A stretch of DNA of 64,000 nt. Origin: Scatosoma sp900555925 (lineage in GTDB: Bacteria; Bacillota; Clostridia; Christensenellales; Borkfalkiaceae). The notes under the pieces are model-generated. The model made no database searches. It was not told the DNA's origin and saw only the letters and a program-made list of their open reading frames with translations. The DNA lies in NCBI GenBank assembly GCA_959603585.1, contig CAUGYD010000008.1, positions 39,838-103,837 on the forward strand. Direction: 5' to 3'. Of the stretch, positions 35,383-45,700 are shown piece by piece; within the stretch, counting starts at the first letter, position 1; the number at the start of each line of letters is the position of its first letter. Made by a program: the position numbers and the translations under genes.

Positions 35383-36202
35383 AAGGGATCTTTAATTCAA
35401 AACGAGAAACGAACTTCAAATCGTTGAGATAGGCGAGTTTTCCGAGGAGAGAAAATTTTAATGATTTTGCAATGAGACATTGACGGGTGAGGTTATATTT
35501 CCGATTTTTTTCTTTATCTCCGTATTTCGTATCGCCTGCCACGGGACAGCCGATATGCGCGAGATGCGCGCGGATCTGATGTGTTTTTCCCGTATGCAGG
35601 AGAATTTCCGTCTTTGTAAACTCACCGCAGCGTTCCCCCGCTCGGTATTCCGTGACGATTTTTTCCGCGCCGAAGGTCGGAGCGTCGTAAATGCGGACGA
35701 GGGATTTATTCTCGTCTTTTTTCAGATAAGCGGTGAGAATTCCCTCCTCCTTTCCGAATTTTCCGAAACAGAGCGCACAATATCTCTTTTCTATCCTCCG
35801 TTCCTTAAATGCGGCGAGGAGCTCTTTCTCCGCCTCTTCCTTCAAAGCAAAAACGAGCAAGCCCGAGGTGTTTCTATCCAGACGATGTAGAAAGAAACAT
35901 TCTCTCTCCCGCTTCAAAGCCGCAAACACCGCTTCCGAATTGACGCCGCTTTCCTTGTCGGCGACGAGAACGTTTTCGTCCTCATAAACGATATAAAAAG
36001 CAGGTTTTTTCTCCTTGGCGGGCGGGAGATAGTAAGCGACCTTATCGCCCGTCGAAAGGAGGATATCCTCTCCGACCTTTTTCCCGTTGACGCGGATCTC
36101 TCTGTTTTTTATCAGATAATTCCAGAAAAACGAACCCTGCGCGTAAGTATTGTCGGTATATTCTTTTAATCTTTGCGGTTTATCCGCGATAAACTCTTTC
36201 AC
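35369..36202 (-). CDS. RluA-family pseudouridine synthase (with S4-like N terminus)
   Basis: 277 residues. Short N-terminal S4-like region (FFWNYLIKNREIRVNGKKVG, about 25-50), then the catalytic domain: IVYEDENVLVADKESGV, catalytic Asp in HRLDRNTSGLL, KRYCALCFG and HTGKTHQIRAHLAHIG. It isomerises uridine to pseudouridine in rRNA or tRNA; the exact position cannot be inferred. Its start lies 23 bp inside the end of feoB, so it is transcribed with the iron genes. Confidence 0.93.
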   Translation of the reverse strand: MKEFIADKPQRLKEYTDNTYAQGSFFWNYLIKNREIRVNGKKVGEDILLSTGDKVAYYLPPAKEKKPAFYIVYEDENVLVADKESGVNSEAVFAALKRERECFFLHRLDRNTSGLLVFALKEEAEKELLAAFKERRIEKRYCALCFGKFGKEEGILTAYLKKDENKSLVRIYDAPTFGAEKIVTEYRAGERCGEFTKTEILLHTGKTHQIRAHLAHIGCPVAGDTKYGDKEKNRKYNLTRQCLIAKSLKFSLLGKLAYLNDLKFVSRFELKIPCLPT

Positions 36203-38066
36203 TTATATTTTCCCGTATTTTTAATTTTTTCTTCTTTCCGCGCCCTTTGCAGAGCCTTCTGCCGAGCGAATAGGCTCCGAACACCGACAACGCGGCGAAA
36301 GCGACGGGCGCTCCTCCCGAAAGGAAAAACCAAACGAGGTACGCGCAGAGAAACGCAAAGGTCGTCTGTAAAGCGGCATATCCCCAAGCCGTCTTTCTGC
36401 CGAGCTCCCCCGCGCAGGCGGCAATCGCGGAGATACAGGGCGGAATCAGAGCGATAAAAGTTAAATAAGCGCACGCCGAGGGGAAGGAAAAATGCACCCC
36501 TTCGGGAAACAGCACGGAGAGCATCCCTGCGATATTCTCTTTGGCGATGAGCCCGCTGACCGCGGCAAAGGCGGCCCGCCAATCGGTAATCCCCATGGGA
36601 TAGAAGGCATATTTGAGCACGGAACAGATATGCGCCAGAAAACTGTCCTCGGCGGAACAGACCCCCGAGAAGGAAAAGGAAGAAAGGAACCAGACGACCA
36701 AAGTAAAGGCGAGCACGGTCGTCGATATCTTTATTATAAACTGTTTTATCTGAAAGAGCAACTTTTTTATGACGAAAAATATATCGGGAAAGCAAATATC
36801 TGCGATTTCCATTAAAAATATGCTGTCGTCTTTTTTGAGGAAAGCCGCGACGGCCAGCCCCATGCCCGTACCCAGTATATAAAGAAGCAGCGCGCCCAGA
36901 AAAGTATTTTCAAAAACGGAGGAAAGCAGCGTCAGATAGACGGGAAGTTTTGCGCTGCAAGGGACAAAATACAGACAGGCGACCGCTCTCTTCTGAATAG
37001 CTTTCTCCTCCAACGCGCGGGTAGAGACGATCGCGGCGGCGGTGCAACCATATCCCAGCAGAACGGAAAAAGCCGCTCTGCCCGACAATCCGATTTTAGA
37101 AAAAAGCCCGTCGGTCATAAAGGCCAGCGCAGACATAAATCCGCTCTCTTCGAGGAAATCGAGAAACAAATACATCAGAGCTATCTGCGGGACAAAAGAT
37201 AAAACACTCCCGATACCGCCGAGAAAGCCGTCACAGACGAGACTTCTCACGACGGGAGATTCTATCCTTTCGCCGCAGAATCCCGCAAAGCGTTCTATGA
37301 GCCCTTCAAGCGCTTCTTTGAGCCTCACCCCCGGCATATGTTCTCCGAAAGTAAAGAAAAACACCAACCCTATGAGCGCGAAAAACGCGGGCAGGGCAAA
37401 AAAAGCGTTCAGGCAGAGATTGGTAAGTTTATCTGCACCGACGGGCGCGGGAGAATAGGCCGTCGAAAAATACTTGCCAAAGGAGTCCCCCGTCGAAAGA
37501 ACATTCGATGACGCTTCCGAGAAAAATTTTTTGTCCCTCAACGGGGAAAGCCGACATTTTTCCCTATATTGCGAAAGAGAAAGAAATACCTCTTTGAGCG
37601 CTTCCGCCAACGCTTTGACGGACTTTCTGCGCAAAGCGTCTGTCTCTATACAGCGAATTCCGAACGCTTCGCTCAGCCGTCCGCAATCGAGTTTACCGCC
37701 GCGGGCACGGAATTTTTTACACATCGTCAGAACCAAGACGACGGGAAGTCCGCGGGAAAGAAGGCTGTTCGTCAATTTCAGAGAGCGTTTGAAATGTTCC
37801 GCGTCCGCTACCTGAACGACGAGAAAATCCCCTTTCTGATCGTCTATATACTTCGCCGCGAGCTTTTCCTCCATGCTCATGCCGTCGAGGGAATAGAGAC
37901 CGGGTAAATCCGCGATCAGTCCGAGCGCAAGGCGCTTCGAGGAATTTTTTTCGGATACGCCGACCGTGACTCCGTGATAGTTTCCCGTGCGGTTGTGCGC
38001 TCCCGTCAGAGCGTTGAAAAGGGTGGTTTTTCCGACATTGGGATTGCCCGTAAGTAGAATTTTCAT
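36180..38066 (-). CDS. feoB: Ferrous iron transporter FeoB, degenerate G4 motif
   Basis: 628 residues from ATG 38066 (GAGGAG upstream, overlapping the feoA stop). GTPase domain with G1 GNPNVGKTT, G2 Thr in YHGVTV, G3 DLPG. The G4 position, usually NMxD in FeoB, reads LTMCKK, so the guanine-specificity Asn and Asp are both replaced. Membrane part: GGIGSVLSFVPQIALMYLFL, GYGCTAAAIVSTRALE and VPCSAKLPVY, with the conserved Cys residues of the Gate motifs (GCTA, PCSAK). Shorter than E. coli FeoB (773). It imports Fe2+; nucleotide specificity may be relaxed. Confidence 0.93.
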   Translation of the reverse strand: MKILLTGNPNVGKTTLFNALTGAHNRTGNYHGVTVGVSEKNSSKRLALGLIADLPGLYSLDGMSMEEKLAAKYIDDQKGDFLVVQVADAEHFKRSLKLTNSLLSRGLPVVLVLTMCKKFRARGGKLDCGRLSEAFGIRCIETDALRRKSVKALAEALKEVFLSLSQYREKCRLSPLRDKKFFSEASSNVLSTGDSFGKYFSTAYSPAPVGADKLTNLCLNAFFALPAFFALIGLVFFFTFGEHMPGVRLKEALEGLIERFAGFCGERIESPVVRSLVCDGFLGGIGSVLSFVPQIALMYLFLDFLEESGFMSALAFMTDGLFSKIGLSGRAAFSVLLGYGCTAAAIVSTRALEEKAIQKRAVACLYFVPCSAKLPVYLTLLSSVFENTFLGALLLYILGTGMGLAVAAFLKKDDSIFLMEIADICFPDIFFVIKKLLFQIKQFIIKISTTVLAFTLVVWFLSSFSFSGVCSAEDSFLAHICSVLKYAFYPMGITDWRAAFAAVSGLIAKENIAGMLSVLFPEGVHFSFPSACAYLTFIALIPPCISAIAACAGELGRKTAWGYAALQTTFAFLCAYLVWFFLSGGAPVAFAALSVFGAYSLGRRLCKGRGKKKKLKIRENISERVYRG

Positions 38067-38356
38067 GATTGTCGCTCCTCTGTCTTTTCGTCCGCCGTTT
38101 CCCGTTCGGATAAAGAAGCGGCGTTGTCGGACAATCGGGCAATTTTGATTTTTTGCGCGCACTCCCTGCGCATACCGACGCGGCCGAACGCTGTCTGTAA
38201 AAGACATTCGCGGCCGAAAAATATCTTTTTGAGCATCTTTACTTTTTCGTTCGGAGCGATGCCGAGCATCCTCAAACGCTCTTTGACGTCTTTTTCCGCG
38301 TCGACGGAAAGGATCTTTGCATATTCTCCCGATTTCAGTTCATTCAAATCCGTCAT
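38063..38356 (-). CDS. feoA: FeoA-domain protein
   Basis: 97 residues with the SH3-like FeoA fold: MTDLNELKSGEYAKILSV, ERLRMLGIAPNEKVKMLKK and FGRVGMRRECAQKIKI. The C-terminal ~25 residues are an extra charged tail. FeoA supports FeoB iron uptake. Stop and feoB start overlap (ATGA). No good ribosome-binding site precedes ATG 38356. Confidence 0.9.
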   Translation of the reverse strand: MTDLNELKSGEYAKILSVDAEKDVKERLRMLGIAPNEKVKMLKKIFFGRECLLQTAFGRVGMRRECAQKIKIARLSDNAASLSERETADEKTEERQS

Positions 38357-38398
38357 AGGAAAAATATATGCCAGAAAAAGAAAAACATGTCCTTTTTC

Positions 38399-38436
38399 AA
38401 AAAAAATCCGCTTCCGATTATTCGGAAACGGATTTT
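38399..38436 (-). terminator. Terminator of the 798-residue surface protein gene
   Basis: Minus strand hairpin 38422-38436 / 38403-38417 (AAAAATCCG..TTCCGA with one mismatch) followed by a T run. Confidence 0.82.
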
Positions 38437-38449
38437 TCTCTATCTGGAT

Positions 38450-40846
38450 TTACTTTTTTTCGTCCTCGTCGAGTTTCTCCAATTCGGACTTTTTATCCTT
38501 TTTTGATTTTTTCTTCTTTTTCTTTCCGTTCTCTACGTCTTCCAGAGTTTCATCGGAAGGCTTCACGACGAGCAGAATGATGATGAGAATCAACATCACG
38601 GCCGCGATGGAGAACAAAACGACGGAAACGATGTTATTTTTCAGCCACTGCGTCTCGCCTTTGATCGTGTCTTCTTTGGCATTGACGGAAACGGCCTGAT
38701 ATGCGGCGGCCTTCTCTCCCGACAATTCCGCATCGGTAAATACGGCGAGGACGATATAGACGCCCTGTTCCTGCGGCTTAAAAGATTTTGAGGAAGGATA
38801 CCAATAATATTTGTTATCCGATTCTTTCCAAACATCGGGATGTTTATCTTCGTCGATCGTATCGTCGTAAGGTTCTATCTCGCGCAAAATCACTTCGCCG
38901 TCCGAATTCGGCTTCATCAAGTCATCGGCCGTAATATTCAATCCCAATCTCTTTGAAAGCAACTCGGCGTATAAACCCGCATAATAATTGAGATAATCGT
39001 CGTCCTCCACTTTGGACAAATCCGCATTCTCTTTCAGTTCGGAGAATTTGATGAGAGAAAAGTCACTGTCAGAGAAATCCGTATCGGGATACTGCTTTCT
39101 GAATGCGGCGGTATCGAAATAATACAAACCGTATTCACTCGAATGTCCGTCGATTCCCACGACCGTAAAGTCGGAGAGCGTATAGGTGACGTCGATAAAT
39201 CCAGAATCCGTATTGTCGCTTCCATCGGGTTCCTCCACGCTTATACCGCTGTTGGAAATCGAGAAAGTAAAGGAAGGAATGGCTTCGATGTCCCAAACGT
39301 TATCGGAAGTCACTTTGGTGCGATAACCGTCCACGTAGCAGTACATCTCGTTGCCCGCTTTGTCGGAGGCGGTAATCTTGAACTCATAGAGCCCCGTCGA
39401 ACCGACAGCAAGTTTCAAATCTTCATAGCTTATTCCCGTGCTCGAAGCGGGGCTGTCCGAAGTCTGCGTCTTGTAATAGATATTATATTTGAGATTTTTA
39501 TATCCGGTATCGTTGTCCGTGATAAGGCCTATCGGAGAAGGCAGATAGACATAGGAATTCGTACCTGCATAAACGTCCTTCGCCGCTTCTTCCACCGCTT
39601 CCTGATACCCGAGATAGGCTTGATTTGCTTCGTCGAGAACACTGTTTCCGTCCCCGTCCAATTCGTGATTTCCTTCGTCGTCTCTGACAATACAGGTATA
39701 ATCGGGTCCCTCGGTGTTGCGATCCGCACGGATATATTCGAGCTTAGAATCTTCCGTGGGCTTCTCCGTCTCTTCCGCATACCATACAAGTTCATAGGTT
39801 GCCGCGTTGTCGTCGCCGGAGAAGGTATCGTCATTGAGCTTGAAACGCACGGAAATGTATTCCATTCCCTTTTCTTTATAGACGGGCGTATCCATGAAAT
39901 AGGTGCTCGTCGTCAAAGTTTCGTATTCCGGCTCCTTTGTCGAGTCATCGGAGAAATCATCAGGATTGTATTGATAATACTCCATCGTCTTGGTGACGGA
40001 AGTATCCAAAACATCGATCACTTCATAATCGAGAGAGAACGGAGTTCCCAACGCAAACGAAGAAATCGAATCGTTGACGACGAGAACGGGCCTCGCATTA
40101 TCCTTAATCTTCTTGTCCTCGTCGAGCGTAAAGGACTGCCCGTTGAGCTCCTTGAAAAGAATCTTCGTGGTCGCGGCGTCCCCTTCCGCACCTTCGGGCA
40201 TTTCCGCCGTAAAGGCGAAAGGCACCATGGGAGTGGAAGAAGCGGTCGAAGAATATTCCGCGAAATTCGCGCCTACATTCGTAAACGTACCGATGTAACT
40301 CTCATTCAAAAGGACGAAAAATTCGCCTTCCCCGGCGGTATTTTCCTCATCCGTTTCCGCAAGCGAAAGCTCGATATCGGCTTTGAGCGCTTCATCTGAA
40401 AGCTCCGTGGCTTGTCCGTCGTTCACTTTGACGGTAACCTTGCCGTTCGCCTTTTCAAAAACGACGGTATTCGTCGCTTTTTTCTCTTTCATGGCCATCG
40501 AGGGCGCCGCTTCGAAAGTGAGCGTCAATTTTTCGAAATTCGTATCCTTGAGGGCGAATTTCATCGTGAGATATTTTGCGGCGTCCTTACCGTCGTACCA
40601 TTTCAGAGCCAAATCGCGTTTGAAAGATACGCTTCCGCTGTCGGGAAGAGTAAAGGCCATCAACGTATCGTCGTCCGAATCGGTCCCCACCGAAGCAGAC
40701 TTTTCCGCCGTAAAGATACGGTAAGGTTCATACGTGACCGCACCGGCCTTGATTCCGCCGAGCATAAGTCCTCCGCCCAAAGCCGCCGTTCCGATTGCGC
40801 CTGCAACCAGAAAAGTTAAAATTTTGACTTTATTCTTTTTTTTCAT
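38450..40846 (-). CDS. Large membrane-anchored extracellular protein, unrecognised
   Basis: 798 residues. Signal peptide or N-terminal anchor (about 8-37, LTFLVAGAIGTAALGGGLML), a long acidic extracellular region rich in Asp/Tyr/Ser with beta-sandwich-like strands (one segment, GLYEFKITASDKAGNEMYCY near 480-500, looks Ig-like), one C-terminal membrane helix (about 738-760, VVLFSIAAVMLILIIILLVV) and a cytoplasmic tail with a run of lysines (KKKKKKSKKDKK). No catalytic motif seen. Monocistronic with its own promoter and terminator. Probably a structural surface protein. Confidence 0.85.
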   Translation of the reverse strand: MKKKNKVKILTFLVAGAIGTAALGGGLMLGGIKAGAVTYEPYRIFTAEKSASVGTDSDDDTLMAFTLPDSGSVSFKRDLALKWYDGKDAAKYLTMKFALKDTNFEKLTLTFEAAPSMAMKEKKATNTVVFEKANGKVTVKVNDGQATELSDEALKADIELSLAETDEENTAGEGEFFVLLNESYIGTFTNVGANFAEYSSTASSTPMVPFAFTAEMPEGAEGDAATTKILFKELNGQSFTLDEDKKIKDNARPVLVVNDSISSFALGTPFSLDYEVIDVLDTSVTKTMEYYQYNPDDFSDDSTKEPEYETLTTSTYFMDTPVYKEKGMEYISVRFKLNDDTFSGDDNAATYELVWYAEETEKPTEDSKLEYIRADRNTEGPDYTCIVRDDEGNHELDGDGNSVLDEANQAYLGYQEAVEEAAKDVYAGTNSYVYLPSPIGLITDNDTGYKNLKYNIYYKTQTSDSPASSTGISYEDLKLAVGSTGLYEFKITASDKAGNEMYCYVDGYRTKVTSDNVWDIEAIPSFTFSISNSGISVEEPDGSDNTDSGFIDVTYTLSDFTVVGIDGHSSEYGLYYFDTAAFRKQYPDTDFSDSDFSLIKFSELKENADLSKVEDDDYLNYYAGLYAELLSKRLGLNITADDLMKPNSDGEVILREIEPYDDTIDEDKHPDVWKESDNKYYWYPSSKSFKPQEQGVYIVLAVFTDAELSGEKAAAYQAVSVNAKEDTIKGETQWLKNNIVSVVLFSIAAVMLILIIILLVVKPSDETLEDVENGKKKKKKSKKDKKSELEKLDEDEKK

Positions 40847-40905
40847 TCAAGCAGTGCCTCGCAATTTTTGTAAGTCTATACCTTTTACAATATTGTGCTT
40901 TCTCT

Positions 40906-40934
40906 ATTTTACACCCAAACGCGCCTTTTGTCAA
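40906..40934 (-). promoter_or_regulatory. Promoter of the 798-residue surface protein gene
   Basis: TTGACA (40929-40934), 17-bp spacer, TAAAAT (40906-40911) on the minus strand. Confidence 0.78.
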
Positions 40935-40981
40935 ACGCATTTCACGGTGAAATAAACTGTTTTTCTTTTTTTACGCAATTT

Positions 40982-41707
40982 TCACTTGATTTCCACTGCA
41001 TTCGGGATATCGAAAGCCTTCCACGGGGTTTCGTTTTCGGGCGGATAGGCCAAAAAGCGCAACCGCTCTTTGGTGACGGGATGAGAAAAGGCGAGCGAAT
41101 ACGCCCACAGGGCCAGCTTGCCTTTCTGCGCCAGAGCGCCTCCGTATCGCATATCCCCGTAAACGGGGTGAGAGATCCCCGCCATCTGAACGCGGATCTG
41201 GTGCGTGCGCCCCGTATGCAGCCTCACCTCCGCAAGGGAGTATTTTCCCTTGCTTTCGAGAACCTTATAGTCGAGAGAAGCAAACTTTGCGCCCTCCTCC
41301 GTCTGCGTACAGATATATACGAGATTGTTGACCGTATTTTTCCGGAGATAATTGGTGAGCGTTCCCCGTTCGGGGTCGGGAGTCCCGCAAAGGACGGTGA
41401 GATACCTCTTTTCAAAATCCCCCGTCTGCAATCCTTCGGTGAGCCGAGCGGCCGCCTTGGACGTCTTGGCGTAGACCATGACACCTCCCGTGGGCCTGTC
41501 CAGACGGTGTACGAGCCCCGCATACGCGTTTCCGGGCTTATTGTAGGTGATTTTCAGATAAGTTTTTATCTGGTCCAACAGATTGTCATCTCTGCTCTCG
41601 TCGGGACAGCAGGCGGTCATCTGCGGCTTCAAAACGACGATGATGTGATTGTCTTCAAACAGAATTTCAAAGGGCGGACGATAGTCCTTTTGTTCGGTTT
41701 CAGTCAT
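40982..41707 (-). CDS. RluA-family pseudouridine synthase (no S4 domain)
   Basis: 241 residues. ILFEDNHIIVVLKPQM, catalytic Asp in VHRLDRPTGGVMV, RYLTVLCG and LHTGRTHQIRVQMAGI are the RluA-family motifs. Lacking an S4 domain, it resembles the short RluA/TruC-like enzymes acting on rRNA or tRNA. Start ATG 41707 lies 8 bp inside the end of the upstream methyltransferase gene, so both RNA-modifying enzymes are made from one mRNA. Confidence 0.94.
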   Translation of the reverse strand: MTETEQKDYRPPFEILFEDNHIIVVLKPQMTACCPDESRDDNLLDQIKTYLKITYNKPGNAYAGLVHRLDRPTGGVMVYAKTSKAAARLTEGLQTGDFEKRYLTVLCGTPDPERGTLTNYLRKNTVNNLVYICTQTEEGAKFASLDYKVLESKGKYSLAEVRLHTGRTHQIRVQMAGISHPVYGDMRYGGALAQKGKLALWAYSLAFSHPVTKERLRFLAYPPENETPWKAFDIPNAVEIK

Positions 41708-42563
41708 TGACGAAAATTCCTCCCGCTCCGCAGGGAAGGTCTATTCCTTCCTCCGTCTTTATGCCCACCTCGTAGGCTTCGGTATGTCCGCCGCGCCCCG
41801 AGAGCGTCAGCGTCAGTATATTTTTGAGAACCATGGGCTGCAAGCCCGTCGTATAGCTGTTGATGAGAAAGAAGAGCGGATTCTCGGACAGAAGTTCCCC
41901 GCACAATTTTACAAAGGGAAATAAATCGTTTTCTATCTTCCACATTTCTCCGCCCGGACCGCGGCCGTAGGAGGGCGGATCCATGATAATCGCGTCGTAA
42001 CGGTTGCCGCGGCGGATTTCCCGACGGACGAATTTGAGACAATCGTCCACGATATAGCGGATTCCCGAATCGATTCCCGAAAGCCGCGCGTTTTCGCCCG
42101 CGCGTTCCACCATTCCCTTTGCGGCGTCCACATGCGTGACCTGAGCGCCCGCTTTCGCGCAGGCGACCGTCGCTCCGCCCGTATAGGCAAATAAATTGAG
42201 CACCTTTATCGAACGATTTGCACCGCGAATGAGTTTCGACATATAATCCCAGTTGACAGCCTGTTCGGGAAATAATCCCGTATGCTTGAAGCCCATGGGC
42301 TTAATTTTGAACCTGAGTCCCAGCTTCTCATAGGAAATTTCCCATTCGGCGGGCATGGGTTTCAAAAATTTCCAGCCCCCGCCGCCGCTTTCGCTGCGCT
42401 TATAAAAGGCGTTGAGCTCGGGATAGGAGAACAGATCCGCACGGGCCGACCAAATGACCTGCGGGTCGGGCCGAAGGAGATACACGTCCTTCCAGCGTTC
42501 GAGTTTATAACCGTCGCCCGTGGCGATAATCGAATAATCCGTCCAATTCTGTGCTATTTTCAT
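41700..42563 (-). CDS. RlmI/RlmK-like class I SAM-dependent methyltransferase
   Basis: 287 residues from ATG 42563 (AGGGA upstream; an ATG 18 nt earlier lacks it). SAM-binding VLNLFAYTGGATVACAKAGA, acidic loop HVDAAKGM and catalytic-type IIMDPPSYGRGPGGEMWK are typical of rRNA cytosine-5 methyltransferases of the YccW/RlmI group. The N-terminal PUA domain of RlmI is absent; instead ~100 residues of beta-rich sequence precede the catalytic domain. Likely an rRNA modifier. Confidence 0.88.
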   Translation of the reverse strand: MKIAQNWTDYSIIATGDGYKLERWKDVYLLRPDPQVIWSARADLFSYPELNAFYKRSESGGGGWKFLKPMPAEWEISYEKLGLRFKIKPMGFKHTGLFPEQAVNWDYMSKLIRGANRSIKVLNLFAYTGGATVACAKAGAQVTHVDAAKGMVERAGENARLSGIDSGIRYIVDDCLKFVRREIRRGNRYDAIIMDPPSYGRGPGGEMWKIENDLFPFVKLCGELLSENPLFFLINSYTTGLQPMVLKNILTLTLSGRGGHTEAYEVGIKTEEGIDLPCGAGGIFVND

Positions 42564-42650
42564 AAATTCCCTGTGCAGCATGTTCGCCGTCGTTGCCTAC
42601 GTCCGAAGGCCGGTCCGAAAAAAGACATAATCCGACATTCTGACCTTTTT

Positions 42651-42679
42651 ATTATATCGGAAAACCATTCTTTTGTAAA
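42651..42679 (-). promoter_or_regulatory. Promoter of methyltransferase-pseudouridine synthase pair
   Basis: TTTACA (42674-42679), 17-bp spacer, TATAAT (42651-42656) on the minus strand; ~80-nt leader. Confidence 0.75.
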
Positions 42680-42749
42680 GTGTTTTGCCCACGAAAACAA
42701 AACTAAAAAGGGAAAAATCGCCAAAATTTTTCCGTCCGCCTCCAATAAG

Positions 42750-42777
42750 GAAAAAAGAGCCTTTTCGGCTCCTTTTT
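42750..42777 (-). terminator. Terminator of ileS
   Basis: Minus strand GAGCC-GAAAA-GGCTC (42757-42771) flanked by A and T runs; directly after the ileS stop. Confidence 0.82.
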
Positions 42778-42779
42778 CA

Positions 42780-45700
42780 TCAGTTCTTTACGAGCGTGAG
42801 CGTCACTTTCTCACCGTTGATATCCACTTCCTTGGAATAGCCGTCGGCCGAGCCTTCCTCTACGCTCACGGCCAATACGTCCGAAGCGAACGCAGCTTTG
42901 TTTAATGCCTCCCCCGCGCGGCCTTTCGCACAGTAGAAAATCCTGATTCTGTCGGTAACCTCAAAGCCCGCTTCCTTTCTCAGGGTCTGAACTTTGGAAA
43001 CGAGCTCCCGCTCTATTCCTTCCGCGATGAGTTCTTCGGTCAGTTCGGTATTCAAAGCCACCGTGATTCCCTTGTCGCTGGCGGAGATAAATCCGGCCTT
43101 GCTCTCGGTGAAAATCTGCAAATCTTCCTCTTTGAGAACGATCTCCCGATCCGAGGGAAGAACGTATTCGCCTCCGCCTTGAACGGCCTCCACGACCGCT
43201 TTCGCGTCGCATTCTACAAGGAATTTACTGATGAGCCCCAGTTTCTTTCCGTATTTGGGACCGAGCGTCTTTAACTGAGGTTTGAGTTTATAAGAAATGA
43301 ATTCGTCCGCGTCCTCCGCCGTCTTATAGCACTTGATGTTGAGTTCGTCCAAAGCAATCGCTTTCAATCCCTCGTCCAGGCCCAAATCCTTCGCCGTGAC
43401 GACGTACATCTCGGAAAGAGGCTGACGATTTTTGACATTGCCGGCGTTGCGGGCGGCTCTGCCGAGATTGACGATATCGAGGACGCTGTCCATGCCTTTT
43501 TCGAGGCTTTCGTCCACAAAAGATTTATCGCAGACGGGGAAGGAGCACATGTGCACCGACTTGGGCGCGCCCGAAAAGAAATTCGGAACGAGATTGAGAT
43601 ACATTTCTTCCGCAATGAACGGCGTATAAGGCGCGGTGAGCTTTGCGAACGTGACGAGGACGTTCCAGAGCGTCGTATAAGCGGCCGCCTTGTCGTCCGT
43701 CATCTCGCTGCCCCAATAGCGTTCGCGGCCGCGGCGCACGTACCAGTTGGAAAGAATATCCGAGAAATCCTGCAACGCGCGGGCGCTGTCCGTGATATTA
43801 TACACTGCCAAATATTTATCCACCGTATCCACGAGCGTATTGAGCTTGGACAGAATCCATTTGTCCATCAACGAGAGGCGGCATTTTTTCAAATCGTATT
43901 TTGAAGGATCATAACCGTCGATATCTGCATACAGGCAGAAAAAGGCATAGGTATTCCAAAGGGTTCCCATATACTTTCTCTGCGCTTCGGAGACGGCTTC
44001 GGGATAAAATCTCGACGGAAGCCACGGCGCCGAAGAAGTATAAAAATACCAGCGGACGGCATCCGCGCCCTGCTTGTCGAGCACCGACCACGGATCGACG
44101 ACGTTGCCCTTGTGCTTGGACATCTTGATGCCGTTTTTGTCGTTGACGTGACCGAGTACGATACAATTTTTGAAGGGCGCCTTGTCGAAAAGAATCGTAG
44201 AAATGACGAGCAGAGTATAGAACCAGCCCCGCGTTTGATCGACTGCTTCGGAAATAAAGTCGGCGGGGAAGGTCTCGTCGAAAAGCTCCTTGTTTTCAAA
44301 CGGATAGTGATACTGCGCGAACGGCATGGAACCCGAATCGAACCAGCAGTCGATTACCTCGGGCGTGCGCGACATTTTCCCTCCGCACTTTTTACAAGTG
44401 CAGGTAAGGTTATCGAGGTACGGGCGGTGAAGCTCTATATCCCCTTTAACTCCGCATCTTTCTTTCAGTTCCGCCTTGGAGCCTATGACTTCGATTTCGC
44501 CGCAATCGGGACACACCCAAACGGGCAGAGGCGTTCCCCAGTAGCGGTCGCGGGAAAGCCCCCAATCGATGACGTTTTCGAGGAAATTGCCCATGCGGCC
44601 TTCCTTGATTGTATCGGGCATCCAGTTCACGGAACGGTTTGCGGCGATCAGGCGGTCCTTGACGGCCGTCACTTTGATAAACCAGCTGGAACGGGCGTAA
44701 TAAATGAGCGGCGTATCGCAGCGCCAGCAGAAGGGATAGCTGTGTACGATTTCCTGCGTTTTGAGAAGGAGACCCCGAGCTTTAAGATCCTTTATGACCA
44801 GCGGATCGGCGGCCTGCGCGGCCATTCCCGTGAGAAAATCGCAGCCCGACGGGAATTTTCCCTCCTCGTCAATGAGCTGTACGACGGGAAGATTATACTT
44901 CCGCCCTACGCGATAGTCGTCCTCGCCGAAAGCGGTCGCGGTGTGGACGACGCCCGTACCGTCGGAAAGCGTAACGTAATCGTCGCAGGTGACGTAATAC
45001 GCCTTTTCGCGGAAAGCGAATTTTTCCTTTCCGTAAGGATATAACGGCTCGTATTCGGTATACTCGTATTCCTTCCCCTTCTTTTTGGAAAGAACGGTAT
45101 ATTTTTCCTCTCCGAACACCGCGGGGACAAGGGCTTCCGCCAGAATATATTTTTCTCCCGTCTCCTCGCTCTCGATTTCGACGTAATCGGCGTCGGGATT
45201 CATGCAGAGCGCGACGTTGGAAGGGAGCGTCCAAGGCGTGGTCGTCCATGCGAGGATATATCTGTTTTCGTCTCCCTTCACCTTAAATTTGACGAAAGCC
45301 GTGACCTGTTTGACGTCTTTATAACCTTGCGCGACCTCGTGCGACGAAAGCGCCGTTCCGCAGCGCGGGCAATAGGGAACGATTTTATGCCCCTTATAGA
45401 GAAGCCCCTTTTCATGGATTTTTTTGAGCGCCCACCACTCCGATTCGATGTAGTCGTCATGATAGGTCACGTACGGATTGTCCATGTTGCACCAATATCC
45501 TACGCGATCGGACATCCGTTTCCATTCGCTGGTATATTGCCAAACGGATTTTTTACATTCTTTTATAAACGGTTCTATGCCGTACGCCTCGATTTCCGTC
45601 TTGTGGTCGAAACCGAGCTTCTTTTCCACTTCCAATTCCACGGGAAGCCCGTGCGTATCCCAGCCCGCCTTTCTTAAAACGTGTTTTCCCTTCATGGTCT

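Noticed and set aside
44112..45044. 310-codon open frame antisense to ileS
   Set aside because: It lies fully within the conserved ileS catalytic region; no start signals or family pattern.
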